Below, piece by piece: positions 1 through 5,520 of a stretch of DNA of 11,244 nt (its first letter is position 1; the number at the start of each line of letters is the position of its first letter). The position numbers were made by a program, and so were the translations under genes. Origin of the DNA: Clostridiaceae bacterium (GTDB lineage: Bacteria > Bacillota > Clostridia > DSM-8532); assembly GCA_012842645.1 (NCBI GenBank), contig DUSJ01000469.1:1-11244 (forward strand), written 5' to 3'. The notes beneath the pieces are model-generated. The model saw only the letters and a program-made list of their open reading frames with translations, ran no database searches and was not told the DNA's origin.

Positions 1-373
1 CAGGCCCGCCGTACAGTCTCAGGGCTCCTACTGCGTTTACGATCTTGTCCGCTCCCACTTCCCTCGGGTTTTCATACTTTATGTTGATACCTGTCTTTAT
101 ACCGGGTCCCACAAGTATGGGATCGAGCTCAAAGTATTTTTTTACGGCGTTTATAATAGGGTGTGTCGCGGGAGGCACTACAGAACACATAATAACGGCC
201 TTTATTTCCCCCGGACCGATCCCGGCGTGACGCAGGACTGAAAGGAGAAACATGCCGATCTCATCGGATGTGCGCTCTCCGGTGGTGGAAATGCGCCAGT
301 TCCCCTCCAGCACATCGTCCCTGTATACCCCTATTGAAGTATATGTGTTTCCCACATCTATGGCCAACAGCAT
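1..373 (-). CDS. coaX: Type III pantothenate kinase, N-terminal part (cut by window edge)
   Basis: Phosphorylates pantothenate, the first committed step of coenzyme A synthesis, in the cytoplasm. The first 124 residues are present and the C-terminus lies beyond the left edge. The start MLLAIDVGNT carries the phosphate-binding DVGNT motif (residues 6-10) of the acetate kinase/Hsp70/actin-like fold, followed by a CSVVPP segment (about 63-68). PREVGADKIVNA (about 103-114) contains the aspartate of the family GAD motif (D109); many homologues have arginine where K110 stands. Type III enzymes are normally about 255 residues, so roughly half is missing. The ATG at 371-373 follows a G-rich stretch (GGGGG) that can serve as ribosome binding site. 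It starts 11 bases after the 130-residue upstream ORF ends, so it is the distal visible gene of the birA operon. A birA-coaX neighbourhood is common in Firmicutes and supports the call. Confidence 0.95.
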   Translation of the reverse strand, partial: MLLAIDVGNTYTSIGVYRDDVLEGNWRISTTGERTSDEIGMFLLSVLRHAGIGPGEIKAVIMCSVVPPATHPIINAVKKYFELDPILVGPGIKTGINIKYENPREVGADKIVNAVGALRLYGGP

Positions 374-384
374 AAAAACCCCCG

Positions 385-777
385 TCACAGCCCGAGCCTG
401 ATGGACCTTATCTGCTTGATCTCAAACTGGATCTCCTTGTCAATCCTTTCAATATCGGCCTTGATGTCCTCGATTGTTTCGACACGTTTAACCTGGGTAT
501 GCTTTCCTGCAGCATCATTGTGGACGGAACCTCTTGGCTGGTTTCTGAACCTGTTGCTGCCGCCTGCAGGCATATTCTGATTCTGTTTCGCAGGCTGGGC
601 CTGGGGTCCGGAAGAGTTCTTTCCCGTACGGGACTGCTGCTTCCCGTCAATGCCGGACCTTTCAATACCCTTCTGCTTCTCAGGCCGGCCTCTTCCTCCC
701 TGTCTTCCGTCAGCCTTCCCGGTATTGTTATGATAGTTGATTTTCAGGTTTTGGCTGTTGTTTGAGTTTTGATCCAT
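385..777 (-). CDS. Small low-complexity N/Q/G/R-rich protein between birA and coaX
   Basis: Not recognised. It is 130 residues. Residues 1-95 are low complexity, rich in Asn, Gln, Gly, Arg, Lys and Ser, with no hydrophobic core or membrane segment, so probably disordered and basic. Residues 96-130 change character: VKRVETIEDIKADIERIDKE has regular Ile/Leu spacing that predicts an amphipathic helix, followed by more charged helix ending in SIRLGL. The ATG at 775-777 is preceded by GGAGGT at good spacing, which argues for real translation. The gene lies 96 bases after birA and 11 bases before coaX, on the same strand, so it is probably co-transcribed. The composition suggests an RNA- or nucleic-acid-binding tail on a helical docking segment, but this is inference only. 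The reading frame is supported mainly by the ribosome binding site and tight spacing. Confidence 0.72.
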   Translation of the reverse strand: MDQNSNNSQNLKINYHNNTGKADGRQGGRGRPEKQKGIERSGIDGKQQSRTGKNSSGPQAQPAKQNQNMPAGGSNRFRNQPRGSVHNDAAGKHTQVKRVETIEDIKADIERIDKEIQFEIKQIRSIRLGL

Positions 778-873
778 AAAAGACCTCCAGTTTGCTTTCT
801 GCTTAATATTTTTCGGATATGCTGTGCGTTACCCCTGCTTAATATGCATCGTGCTTCTTCCTAAGACATCGGG

Positions 874-1872
874 TCACTCTCTCAAAGTAACCTCTCCTGA
901 CAGGACTTCACCGGTGGTGCCATCATCATACCTTACTATAAGCCTGCCGTCAGGCGCTATATCCAACGCTTCGGCTTCCCTGGTCCCGGCCTGGCTGATC
1001 AGCCTGACCCTTTTCCCCAGGGTCACATTCCATTTCTTCCATTCCCCAACCACCCATTCGGGGCCTTTATCAAGGAATCCGCGGTAAACAGCGTCAAGCT
1101 CGTTTATTATGTTCGCGGCGATCTCGCTCCTGTTGTAAAAGCTGTCCCTTCTGCCGCTCAGCCTGAGGGACGTGGCTATATCCCTGATCTCGGTTTGAAA
1201 ATCATCATGATCATGGTTGACATTAAGACCAATACCGATAATGACCCAGTCGACTTTCTCTGCTTCGGCGGACAGCTCTGTCAGTATGCCGCATACCTTT
1301 TTCCCGTTTATTATTATATCATTGGGCCATTTTATTCCAAGGCCCTCTATACCAAGCGGAACAAGGGCGCGCATAACCGCCGCTGATGCCGCCAATGTAA
1401 GCGTCTGGACCTGGCTGGGATGAAGATCGGGTCTAAGCAATACAGACATCCATATACCCAGCCCGGCCGGGGAAATCCATGCCCGTCCTCTCCGTCCCCG
1501 GCCCGCAGCCTGCGCGTCGGAAATCACTATCGTTCCTTCGGGAGCGTTCTCAGCCGCCAGCTTTTTTAAAACGTTGCTGGTAGAATCAACTTCCTGGTAA
1601 AATTTAAGGCTGCTGCCCAGGATTTTTCCCGTAATCCTGCCCTGGATTGATACTTTTCCGTAAGGGTCTTCCGACTGGATCAGACGATAGCCTTTCCTGG
1701 TGGAGGCTTCAATATTGAAGCCCTCCTTTTTTAAAGAACCGATTCGTTTCCAGATGGCCGTGCGGCTCACCGCAAGCTTTTCACTTAATTCTTCTCCCGA
1801 AATATAATCCTTTGCCTGTCTCAGCAAATGAAGCAATTTCAGTGAAATGTCGTCTGCCGGCAACTCATACAC
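874..1872 (-). CDS. birA: Bifunctional biotin--[acetyl-CoA-carboxylase] ligase / biotin operon repressor
   Basis: Activates biotin to biotinyl-5'-AMP and transfers it to a lysine of biotin carboxyl carrier proteins. With its N-terminal DNA-binding domain it is also expected to repress biotin genes. Residues 8-66 form a winged helix-turn-helix (SGEELSEKLAVSRTAIWKRI). The catalytic domain shows GRGRRGR (124-130), the biotinyl-AMP loop, KWPND (181-185) and GIGLNVN (213-219). The last 45 or so residues fit the SH3-like C-terminal domain. The length of about 330 residues is typical for group II ligases. The frame can open at GTG (1870-1872), but the Shine-Dalgarno GAGGA abuts it directly. An in-frame TTG three codons later (1861-1863) sits at proper spacing, so the true start may be there. 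An ATG at 1866-1868 is out of frame. The upstream gene ends 3 bases earlier, indicating tight coupling. No biotin operator was identified in the window. Confidence 0.96.
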   Translation of the reverse strand: MYELPADDISLKLLHLLRQAKDYISGEELSEKLAVSRTAIWKRIGSLKKEGFNIEASTRKGYRLIQSEDPYGKVSIQGRITGKILGSSLKFYQEVDSTSNVLKKLAAENAPEGTIVISDAQAAGRGRRGRAWISPAGLGIWMSVLLRPDLHPSQVQTLTLAASAAVMRALVPLGIEGLGIKWPNDIIINGKKVCGILTELSAEAEKVDWVIIGIGLNVNHDHDDFQTEIRDIATSLRLSGRRDSFYNRSEIAANIINELDAVYRGFLDKGPEWVVGEWKKWNVTLGKRVRLISQAGTREAEALDIAPDGRLIVRYDDGTTGEVLSGEVTLRE

Positions 1873-1875
1873 TCC

Positions 1876-2493
1876 TCAGGGGATTCTCAGTACAGTATAC
1901 TCCGCGCCGTCCCTGGCAAAGAAAGCTGCGTATTTCTTGTCTTTATCCTCGTAGCGTACGACCTGTCCCTTGGACTCCAGGAATACATAGAATGCATAAA
2001 GCAGATGGTTTCCTGAATCCCTGTACAATTCCTCGTGCTTTTCCATCTGGTTCGCCAGGTAGATCGATTCGGAGTCTTCATATAAAAGAGGGATATCCTG
2101 CACTTCTCCGGTCACTTCAATGTATTCGGGGAGAACCGATGTGAACACCAGGACTTCCGGGACCCTGTATGTACCAAAACGGTAATCTTTCAGCGGCACG
2201 ATGCTTTCATAATATTTCTGCATCAGTTGGGGCACTTCCCTGCCCAGGTCATATAAAGACCAGTCCGCCACTTTGCAGTATTCCAGGTCCACATTGAGCC
2301 TGATGCATTTATAATTGGGATCGTTATATCTTGCCCGGTCATCCCTGGGGTTAAGATAGGCTTTAAGCACTATTCTGCTCCCGGGCGCTCCCGGCAGGGT
2401 TATCTCCCGGTCATACCACTCCGACAGTTTAAGTCCGCAATCAACGACATCCTGTATCCTATCCCTTGGAACAAAAAAATAGAGTTCAGCCAT
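1876..2493 (-). CDS. DarT/DUF4433-like protein of unknown role, first gene of birA-coaX operon
   Basis: 205 residues with no membrane segment or signal peptide. Three segments resemble the DarT (DUF4433) DNA ADP-ribosyltransferase layout: an N-terminal ELYFFVPRDRIQDVVDCGL (3-21), matching the family pattern of a strand followed by a helix and a GL turn; AYLNPRDDRARY (45-56), like the F-x-NPR-x-x-x-x-Y arginine motif; and YRVPEVLVFTSVLPEYI (109-125), like the family's R-x-x-E-x-LV...V-x-x-EYI segment whose Glu (here E113) would be catalytic. The usual His/Thr at the start of the NAD pocket is replaced by F6/F7/V8, so activity is uncertain. The length matches DarT. No DarG macrodomain antitoxin is next to it. 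The ATG at 2491-2493 follows GGGGGAG. The stop lies 3 bases from the birA frame, so the two are probably co-translated. The assignment is by motif memory only; a plain hypothetical protein remains possible. Confidence 0.5.
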   Translation of the reverse strand: MAELYFFVPRDRIQDVVDCGLKLSEWYDREITLPGAPGSRIVLKAYLNPRDDRARYNDPNYKCIRLNVDLEYCKVADWSLYDLGREVPQLMQKYYESIVPLKDYRFGTYRVPEVLVFTSVLPEYIEVTGEVQDIPLLYEDSESIYLANQMEKHEELYRDSGNHLLYAFYVFLESKGQVVRYEDKDKKYAAFFARDGAEYTVLRIP

Positions 2494-2534
2494 CCGGACT
2501 CCCCCGTACGAAGATAATCCTCTTCTGTAACTGT

Positions 2535-2563
2535 ATTATATATCTTTTGGCATGTTTAATCAA
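2535..2563 (-). promoter_or_regulatory. Sigma-A promoter for the DarT-like/birA/coaX operon
   Basis: Read on the minus strand, a -35 element TTGATT (2558-2563) and a perfect -10 TATAAT (2535-2540) are separated by 17 bases. Transcription would begin near 2528, giving an untranslated leader of about 35 bases before the ATG at 2493. A perfect 6-bp inverted repeat (2562-2577) touches the -35 box and may be an operator. Confidence 0.72.
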
Positions 2564-2577
2564 ATTAAATGTAATTT
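2562..2577. promoter_or_regulatory. Small palindrome at the -35 box, possible operator
   Basis: AAATTA, a 4-base gap, then TAATTT: a perfect 6-bp inverted repeat overlapping the upstream edge of the -35 hexamer of the leftward promoter. It is AT-rich, so chance is a real alternative. Its position would suit an operator. It does not match the longer TTAACC/GGTTAA-type BirA operator pattern of Firmicutes. Confidence 0.25.
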
Positions 2578-2642
2578 GCCTTAGGGGGATGGCACCGACA
2601 TTGTTATAAAAATCCACCGTCATGGGAAAACCTTATAAATGC

Positions 2643-2671
2643 TTGACTTTATGAATATCACGTTATACAAT
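2643..2671 (+). promoter_or_regulatory. Sigma-A promoter of hup
   Basis: A -35 box TTGACT (2643-2648) and a -10 box TACAAT (2666-2671) with a 17-base spacer. Transcription should begin near 2678, leaving about 25 bases before the ATG at 2704. The Shine-Dalgarno GGAGGT (2691-2696) is a perfect match, 7 bases before the start, in keeping with a highly expressed protein. Confidence 0.78.
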
Positions 2672-2703
2672 GTTGGAGAAATTCTGATAAGGAGGTAATC
2701 CTG

Positions 2704-2979
2704 ATGAATAAAGCAGAGCTTATCAGTGCTGTTGCGCAGCAATCCGGTCTTACAAAGAAGGACAGCGAAGCTGCCATTGACGCATTGGTATCAGTAATCG
2801 AGGAAGCGCTGGCTAAACAGGACAAGGTCGTTCTTGTTGGTTTCGGAACATTTGAAACAAAGAACAGGGCCGCCAGGAAAGGCCGCAATCCTCAGACCGG
2901 GAAGACCATTACCATCCCGGCTACCAAAGCTCCGGTCTTTAAAGCAGGTAAAGCATTAAAAGACAGGGTCAACGGTTAA
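2704..2979 (+). CDS. hup: HU family histone-like DNA-binding protein
   Basis: Abundant small nucleoid protein that binds and bends DNA without strong sequence preference, acting as a dimer. The 91 residues match the family length of about 90. The start [20 protein letters not shown] is the classic HU helical N-terminus. [20 protein letters not shown] (45-64) is the signature, and RNPQTG (61-66) sits at the tip of the DNA-binding arm, where the proline intercalates. The C-terminus [13 protein letters not shown] is standard. The gene stands alone with its own promoter and a hairpin terminator, and it is the only plus-strand gene in the left half of the window. It is divergent from the birA operon, whose promoter lies about 80-110 bases upstream. 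Its codon use is favourable, as expected for an abundant protein. Confidence 0.98.
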   Translation: MNKAELISAVAQQSGLTKKDSEAAIDALVSVIEEALAKQDKVVLVGFGTFETKNRAARKGRNPQTGKTITIPATKAPVFKAGKALKDRVNG

Positions 2980-3015
2980 TTTGAAATAGGTGCGTTTGAT
3001 AACGCAGGAATTTTA

Positions 3016-3052
3016 GGGGCCGGCTTAAGTCAATAGCTTAAAGCGGCCCTTT
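3016..3052 (+). terminator. Hairpin terminator after hup, possibly two-way
   Basis: Left arm 3017-3029 and right arm 3037-3049 pair as GGGCCG/CGGCCC plus CTTAAG/CTTAA with a two-base mismatch between them and a 7-base loop. Only a short T run (3050-3052) follows on the plus strand. Because the leftward ABC remnant ends at 3084, the same hairpin could also stop minus-strand transcription. Confidence 0.6.
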
Positions 3053-3083
3053 GCAGTTTATATGCGATAACCGCATCAGCGCA

Positions 3084-3616
3084 TTAATAAATATCCAAAA
3101 GTCCTTCCCGCTGCATCTTCCTTTCCGACGAGAGCAGCAGATATTGTCCGAGAGCATGGGCTGCCAAAACAGCCGTTACAAGAATAATTATCTCTATCCA
3201 TAAAGGCAGCAGGGGAGTCAACCCAAGCAGGGTACTGCGTACGCTGTCAATGGCCCACGTCGTGGGGCAAAGATAGCATATATACTTCATTATTCCCGGC
3301 AGCGAACGGATCGGCACCAACAGTCCTGTAACGGCCTGCATAAGAAATGTCAGTATATTCGCCAGGTCGCCCACCCTTTTATATATAAGGGAAACGGAAG
3401 ATACGAAAAGCGATATTCCAAGAAAATAAGCAACCGACAGCAAAAGCAGCAGCAATGAGACAACCAGGTCCGTCCCATAACACTGATCATAACGGCACCG
3501 AACAGGCAATATATGACAGGAGTGGCCACAAGCCACAGGATATTGCTCTTGTATCGAAAGAAGATCTTCAGGTCATACCAGGCGATTATTAAAATCTCCC
3601 TCAATCTTGTCTTCAT
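3084..3616 (-). pseudogene. ABC-2 type exporter permease remnant (internal deletion and frame break)
   Basis: The N-terminus is intact in one frame from the ATG at 3614-3616: MKTRLREILIIAWYDLKIFF, then a first membrane helix up to about residue 48 (ending near 3475-3485). The C-terminal two thirds continues in another frame to the stop at 3084, with several membrane helices (LVVSLLLLLLSVAYFLGISL; later VTGLLVPIRSLPGIMKYICY and PTTWAIDSVRSTLLGL), the usual ABC-2 membrane core. Together this gives about 175 residues, against roughly 250 for intact relatives, so a middle segment around membrane helices 1-3 appears lost in addition to the frame change. The start has a good GAGGGG ribosome binding site 5 bases upstream and lies 11 bases after the ATPase remnant ends, as in a normal ABC operon. 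Loss of function is inferred from the reading frames. Substrate is unknown. Confidence 0.8.
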
Positions 3617-3627
3617 CCCGACCCCTC

Positions 3628-4033
3628 TTATTCCCTGTATAAGAAAATGTCTGACAGTTCCTTTTCACGGTAAGTTATACTGCTGTAATCAAACGGCAGG
3701 TCATTGCGGATGGTATGGATGTCCTCCAGCAAATGCTTTGTCAATATGATTACATGATCTTCCCGGCAAAGGGTTTTTATCGGGTTCAAACGGTCCATGG
3801 CCCATTTTGAGATCTCTTCCGCCTGCATAGACTTGATTTGGATGCTGCCTTCCCCCGGAAGTCTGGATCAGTATGGTTGCAAGTATTTTCAGCAGTGTCG
3901 ATTTACCGGACCCGTTGTGCCCGATGATCCCCAGTATCTCTCCCTGTCCAACCGAAAAGGTTACGGGCTTAAGAGCCGATTCTGACTGGTTTTTATAGCG
4001 CATCTCAAGATTCACTGCTTCGATAACGCTCAT
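3628..4033 (-). pseudogene. ABC transporter ATPase remnant (Walker A kept; signature and Walker B lost)
   Basis: From the ATG at 4031-4033 the first 60 residues are a normal ABC ATPase start: MSVIEAVNLEMRYKNQSESA, then GHNGSGKST (Walker A, 38-46) and LLKILATILIQTSG. At a run of five G on the minus strand (plus 3852-3856) the frame breaks; with one G fewer it would read TSGEGSIQIK and continue to the stop at 3628. What follows is too short: a fragment IKTLCREDHVIILTKHLLED, resembling the segment before and including the H-loop histidine, joins directly to a C-terminal tail ending KELSDIFLYRE. The Q-loop, LSGGQ signature and Walker B are absent. Intact relatives have about 230-300 residues, whereas about 135 codons remain. 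It is inferred to be non-functional. Confidence 0.82.
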
Positions 4034-4146
4034 CGTACAGCCTCATCCCATAATGTTAAATTCTCCGGCTTAATATTTATGCGGCCGCATGCAGATTACG
4101 AATTGCTGATTATGCTTAAGTGATTATATAAAAAGGTCTCACCTGA

Positions 4147-4968
4147 TTATTGCTTACGCTTCCCAACAAAGAGGGTGCCGACCTCTTCCCCGTTTATTAT
4201 GTTCATGATGATTGCAGGATCGGCTCCGTTGGCGATAACCACATCGGTACCGACTGCTGTTGCTATTTCGGCAGCGCCTATCTTGGTGACCATGCCGCCT
4301 GTTCCTCTCCTTGTCCCCGAGCCGCCGGCGCATTTTTTAAGATTATCATCGATTTTCTCCACTATAGATATCAGGTGGCACTCCTTGTTTTCCCGCGGAT
4401 TGGAATCAAAAAGCCCGTCAATGTCTGAAAGTATGATAAGAAGATCGGCTCCTATCAGCTTTGAAACTACGGCGGACAAGGTATCGTTATCGCCGAACAT
4501 AAGCATGGATTTTATTTCATCCACCGACACGGTATCGTTTTCATTTACGATCGGTATGACTCCCAGGTCGAAAAGACTTTTGAACGTGTTCATGACGTTC
4601 GTTTTCTTCATGTCGTCGTCGAGGTCATGCCTGGTAAGGAGTATCTGGGCCACAGTCTGGTTATATGTAGCAAAAAGGCGGCTGTATATATTCATAAGCT
4701 CGCATTGTCCTATCGCCGCCAGGGCCTGTTTCATCCCCATTCCAGCCGGGCGTTTTCTTAAACTGAACTTGCCCATACCTACGCCAATAGCTCCGGAAGA
4801 AACCAGGACGACCTCCCTGTCTTCATTCATAAGTTCCGATAAAACCATGGCCAGGCGATCCATCCTGCTGAAATTCATCTTGCCGTTGTCATGGGTCAAA
4901 AGCGAGGTCCCGACCTTGACAACGATTCTTTGAGCATCTTTCAGTCTCTCTCTGTATTCCGTTCCCAT
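4147..4968 (-). CDS. proB: Glutamate 5-kinase, short form without PUA domain
   Basis: Phosphorylates glutamate to glutamyl-5-phosphate, the first step of proline synthesis, in the cytoplasm. The amino acid kinase fold is complete in 273 residues: RIVVKVGTSLL (14-24) binds phosphate, VSSGAIGVGMGK (56-67), IPIVNENDTVSVDEI (138-152) for glutamate binding and feedback control, FGDNDTLSA (158-166), SDIDGLFDSNP (181-191) and GTGGMVTKI (222-230). The C-terminal PUA domain of the E. coli enzyme (about 367 residues) is absent, as is common in Clostridia. The ATG at 4966-4968 has a modest site (AGGG) 8 bases upstream. A much stronger GGAGGT further upstream serves an overlapping small ORF, described separately. 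No proA is seen next to it; the next gene downstream is the ABC remnant. Codon use is like its neighbours. Confidence 0.97.
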   Translation of the reverse strand: MGTEYRERLKDAQRIVVKVGTSLLTHDNGKMNFSRMDRLAMVLSELMNEDREVVLVSSGAIGVGMGKFSLRKRPAGMGMKQALAAIGQCELMNIYSRLFATYNQTVAQILLTRHDLDDDMKKTNVMNTFKSLFDLGVIPIVNENDTVSVDEIKSMLMFGDNDTLSAVVSKLIGADLLIILSDIDGLFDSNPRENKECHLISIVEKIDDNLKKCAGGSGTRRGTGGMVTKIGAAEIATAVGTDVVIANGADPAIIMNIINGEEVGTLFVGKRKQ

Positions 4969-5018
4969 AAATATTTCCCTGCCCGCGTCCCGTATGCTGT
5001 TCCAGATCCGGGACGCAT
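4941..5018 (-). CDS. Possible 25-codon leader ORF overlapping the proB start
   Basis: An ATG at 5016-5018 stands 7 bases after a perfect GGAGGT (5026-5031), a better ribosome binding site than proB itself has. The frame reads MRPGSGTAYGTRAGKYLWER and five more residues, ending in TGA at 4941-4943, which is 28 bases inside proB in a different frame. The overlap would allow translational coupling or competition. It has a single Pro codon, so it is not a classical proline-rich attenuator peptide. A GC-rich hairpin lies inside it. Translation is inferred only from the ribosome binding site. Confidence 0.45.
   Translation of the reverse strand: MRPGSGTAYGTRAGKYLWERNTERD
4985..5016 (-). promoter_or_regulatory. 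GC-rich hairpin in the proB leader
   Basis: GCGTCCCG (4985-4992 on the plus strand) and CGGGACGC (5009-5016) form a perfect 8-bp stem with a 16-base loop. On the proB transcript it begins at the last base of the leader ORF start codon and ends 16 bases before the proB ATG. It is not followed by a T run, so it is not a terminator. It could modulate ribosome access to either start. Confidence 0.5.
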
Positions 5019-5070
5019 GAACAGTACCTCCTTTGATAATGTAATGTCATTTATTTCTTAAAACCGCTCT

Positions 5071-5171
5071 TTTTCGACACGGGTAATACCCGGACCATGC
5101 GTTTTTTGCGATAAATTTTTCAGTGTCCATTTAAATCAGTTTTGTCAGGCAGTTTTTTGACGTGTCGAAAA
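5071..5171. repeat. Perfect 11-bp inverted repeat with two Spo0A-box-like cores
   Basis: TTTTCGACACG (5071-5081) and its exact reverse complement CGTGTCGAAAA (5161-5171) are 79 bases apart. Each copy contains TGTCGAA, the core of the Spo0A binding site (0A box, TGNCGAA), one on each strand, upstream of proB. Alternatives are terminal repeats of a roughly 100-bp miniature element, although no clear target duplication is visible, or a long-range RNA stem. Confidence 0.45.
5080..5092. repeat. Small hairpin CGGGT-AAT-ACCCG
   Basis: A 5-bp perfect stem with a 3-base loop, overlapping the inner end of the left 11-bp repeat by two bases. It shares the GGGTAAT string with the hairpin at 5186-5201 and with a third copy at 5388-5394. 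Confidence 0.4.
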
Positions 5172-5185
5172 CTTTTCAGTTCCCA

Positions 5186-5201
5186 GGGTAATTATTTACC
5201 C
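5186..5201. repeat. Small hairpin GGGTAA-TTAT-TTACCC
   Basis: A perfect 6-bp stem with a 4-base loop, 14 bases outside the right 11-bp repeat. Its right arm overlaps a possible plus-strand -35 element (TTTACC, 5195-5200). Function unknown. Confidence 0.4.
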
Positions 5202-5223
5202 CGGCAACACAATAATATATTAT
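5195..5223 (+). promoter_or_regulatory. Possible rightward promoter ahead of the lone terminator
   Basis: TTTACC (5195-5200), a 17-base spacer, then TATTAT (5218-5223). Each hexamer departs from consensus, and the region is AT-rich. If used, transcription would begin near 5230, only about 13 bases before the terminator hairpin at 5243. It is listed because it would explain that terminator. Confidence 0.25.
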
Positions 5224-5242
5224 AGGCAACAGAAAATATTTC

Positions 5243-5288
5243 AGGCCAGACTAAAATCCAACCCCCCGGTGGTTTGGCCTTTTTTTTT
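5243..5288 (+). terminator. Strong plus-strand intrinsic terminator without an evident gene
   Basis: AGGCCA (5243-5248) pairs with TGGCCT (5275-5280), enclosing AACC/GGTT (5260-5263 with 5271-5274), and is followed by nine T (5280-5288). An alternative pairing of CCAACC (5258-5263) with GGTTTGG (5271-5277) shares the right arm. No plus-strand gene lies between hup and here, so either it ends an unseen small RNA or a leader transcript of the HD-domain gene, or it protects against read-through. Confidence 0.72.
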
Positions 5289-5459
5289 ATTTTCTCTAAT
5301 TATATTCCTTCAGGCTTTATTATTCAATCTCAATAATCCTCCTGTGAATCTCACAATTGGGCACTGCGACAGGTTACTCACTGTACAGGGTAATTTGCAT
5401 GCCCTGACGGTTCTCTTCGCCGCGCCCCTGATGACTTTTCGGCTATGTCCCTAATTTTG
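5289..5459. other. Gap with no gene recognised, two minor hairpins
   Basis: No convincing coding frame; the one open frame here starts inside the terminator and lacks a ribosome binding site. It holds ATTATT/AATAAT (about 5319-5337) and CAGGG/CCCTG (5386-5390 with 5402-5406, 11-base loop). It resembles no riboswitch family that I recognise. Confidence 0.4.
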
Positions 5460-5490
5460 TTGCTTAACCTTCTCCAATAAGGTGTATAAT
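5460..5490 (+). promoter_or_regulatory. Promoter of the HD-domain gene
   Basis: A perfect -10 TATAAT (5485-5490) with a poorer -35 TTGCTT (5460-5465) at a long 19-base spacing. The start would be near 5497, about 24 bases before the ATG. The ribosome binding site AGGAAGG (5505-5511) is 9 bases from the ATG at 5521. Confidence 0.6.
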
Positions 5491-5520
5491 AGTGCTGTAT
5501 CTGCAGGAAGGATGATTTAA

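Noticed and set aside
4079..4090. A 12-bp perfect palindrome ATGCGGCCGCAT between proB and the ABC remnant
   Set aside because: Short, with no T run and no matching partner nearby; there is no evidence of function beyond the NotI-type core.
4175..4933. A 252-codon open frame on the plus strand opposite proB
   Set aside because: It mirrors the proB coding strand, has no ribosome binding site, and its translation resembles no known protein; proB on the other strand is certain.
5019..5260. T-box or other riboswitch in the proB leader
   Set aside because: The conserved T-box string (TGGNACCGCG) and specifier architecture are not found, and no other riboswitch family I know matches the hairpins.
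5269..5454. A 61-codon hydrophobic open frame on the plus strand
   Set aside because: It begins inside the terminator hairpin, reads the T run as codons, and lacks a ribosome binding site.
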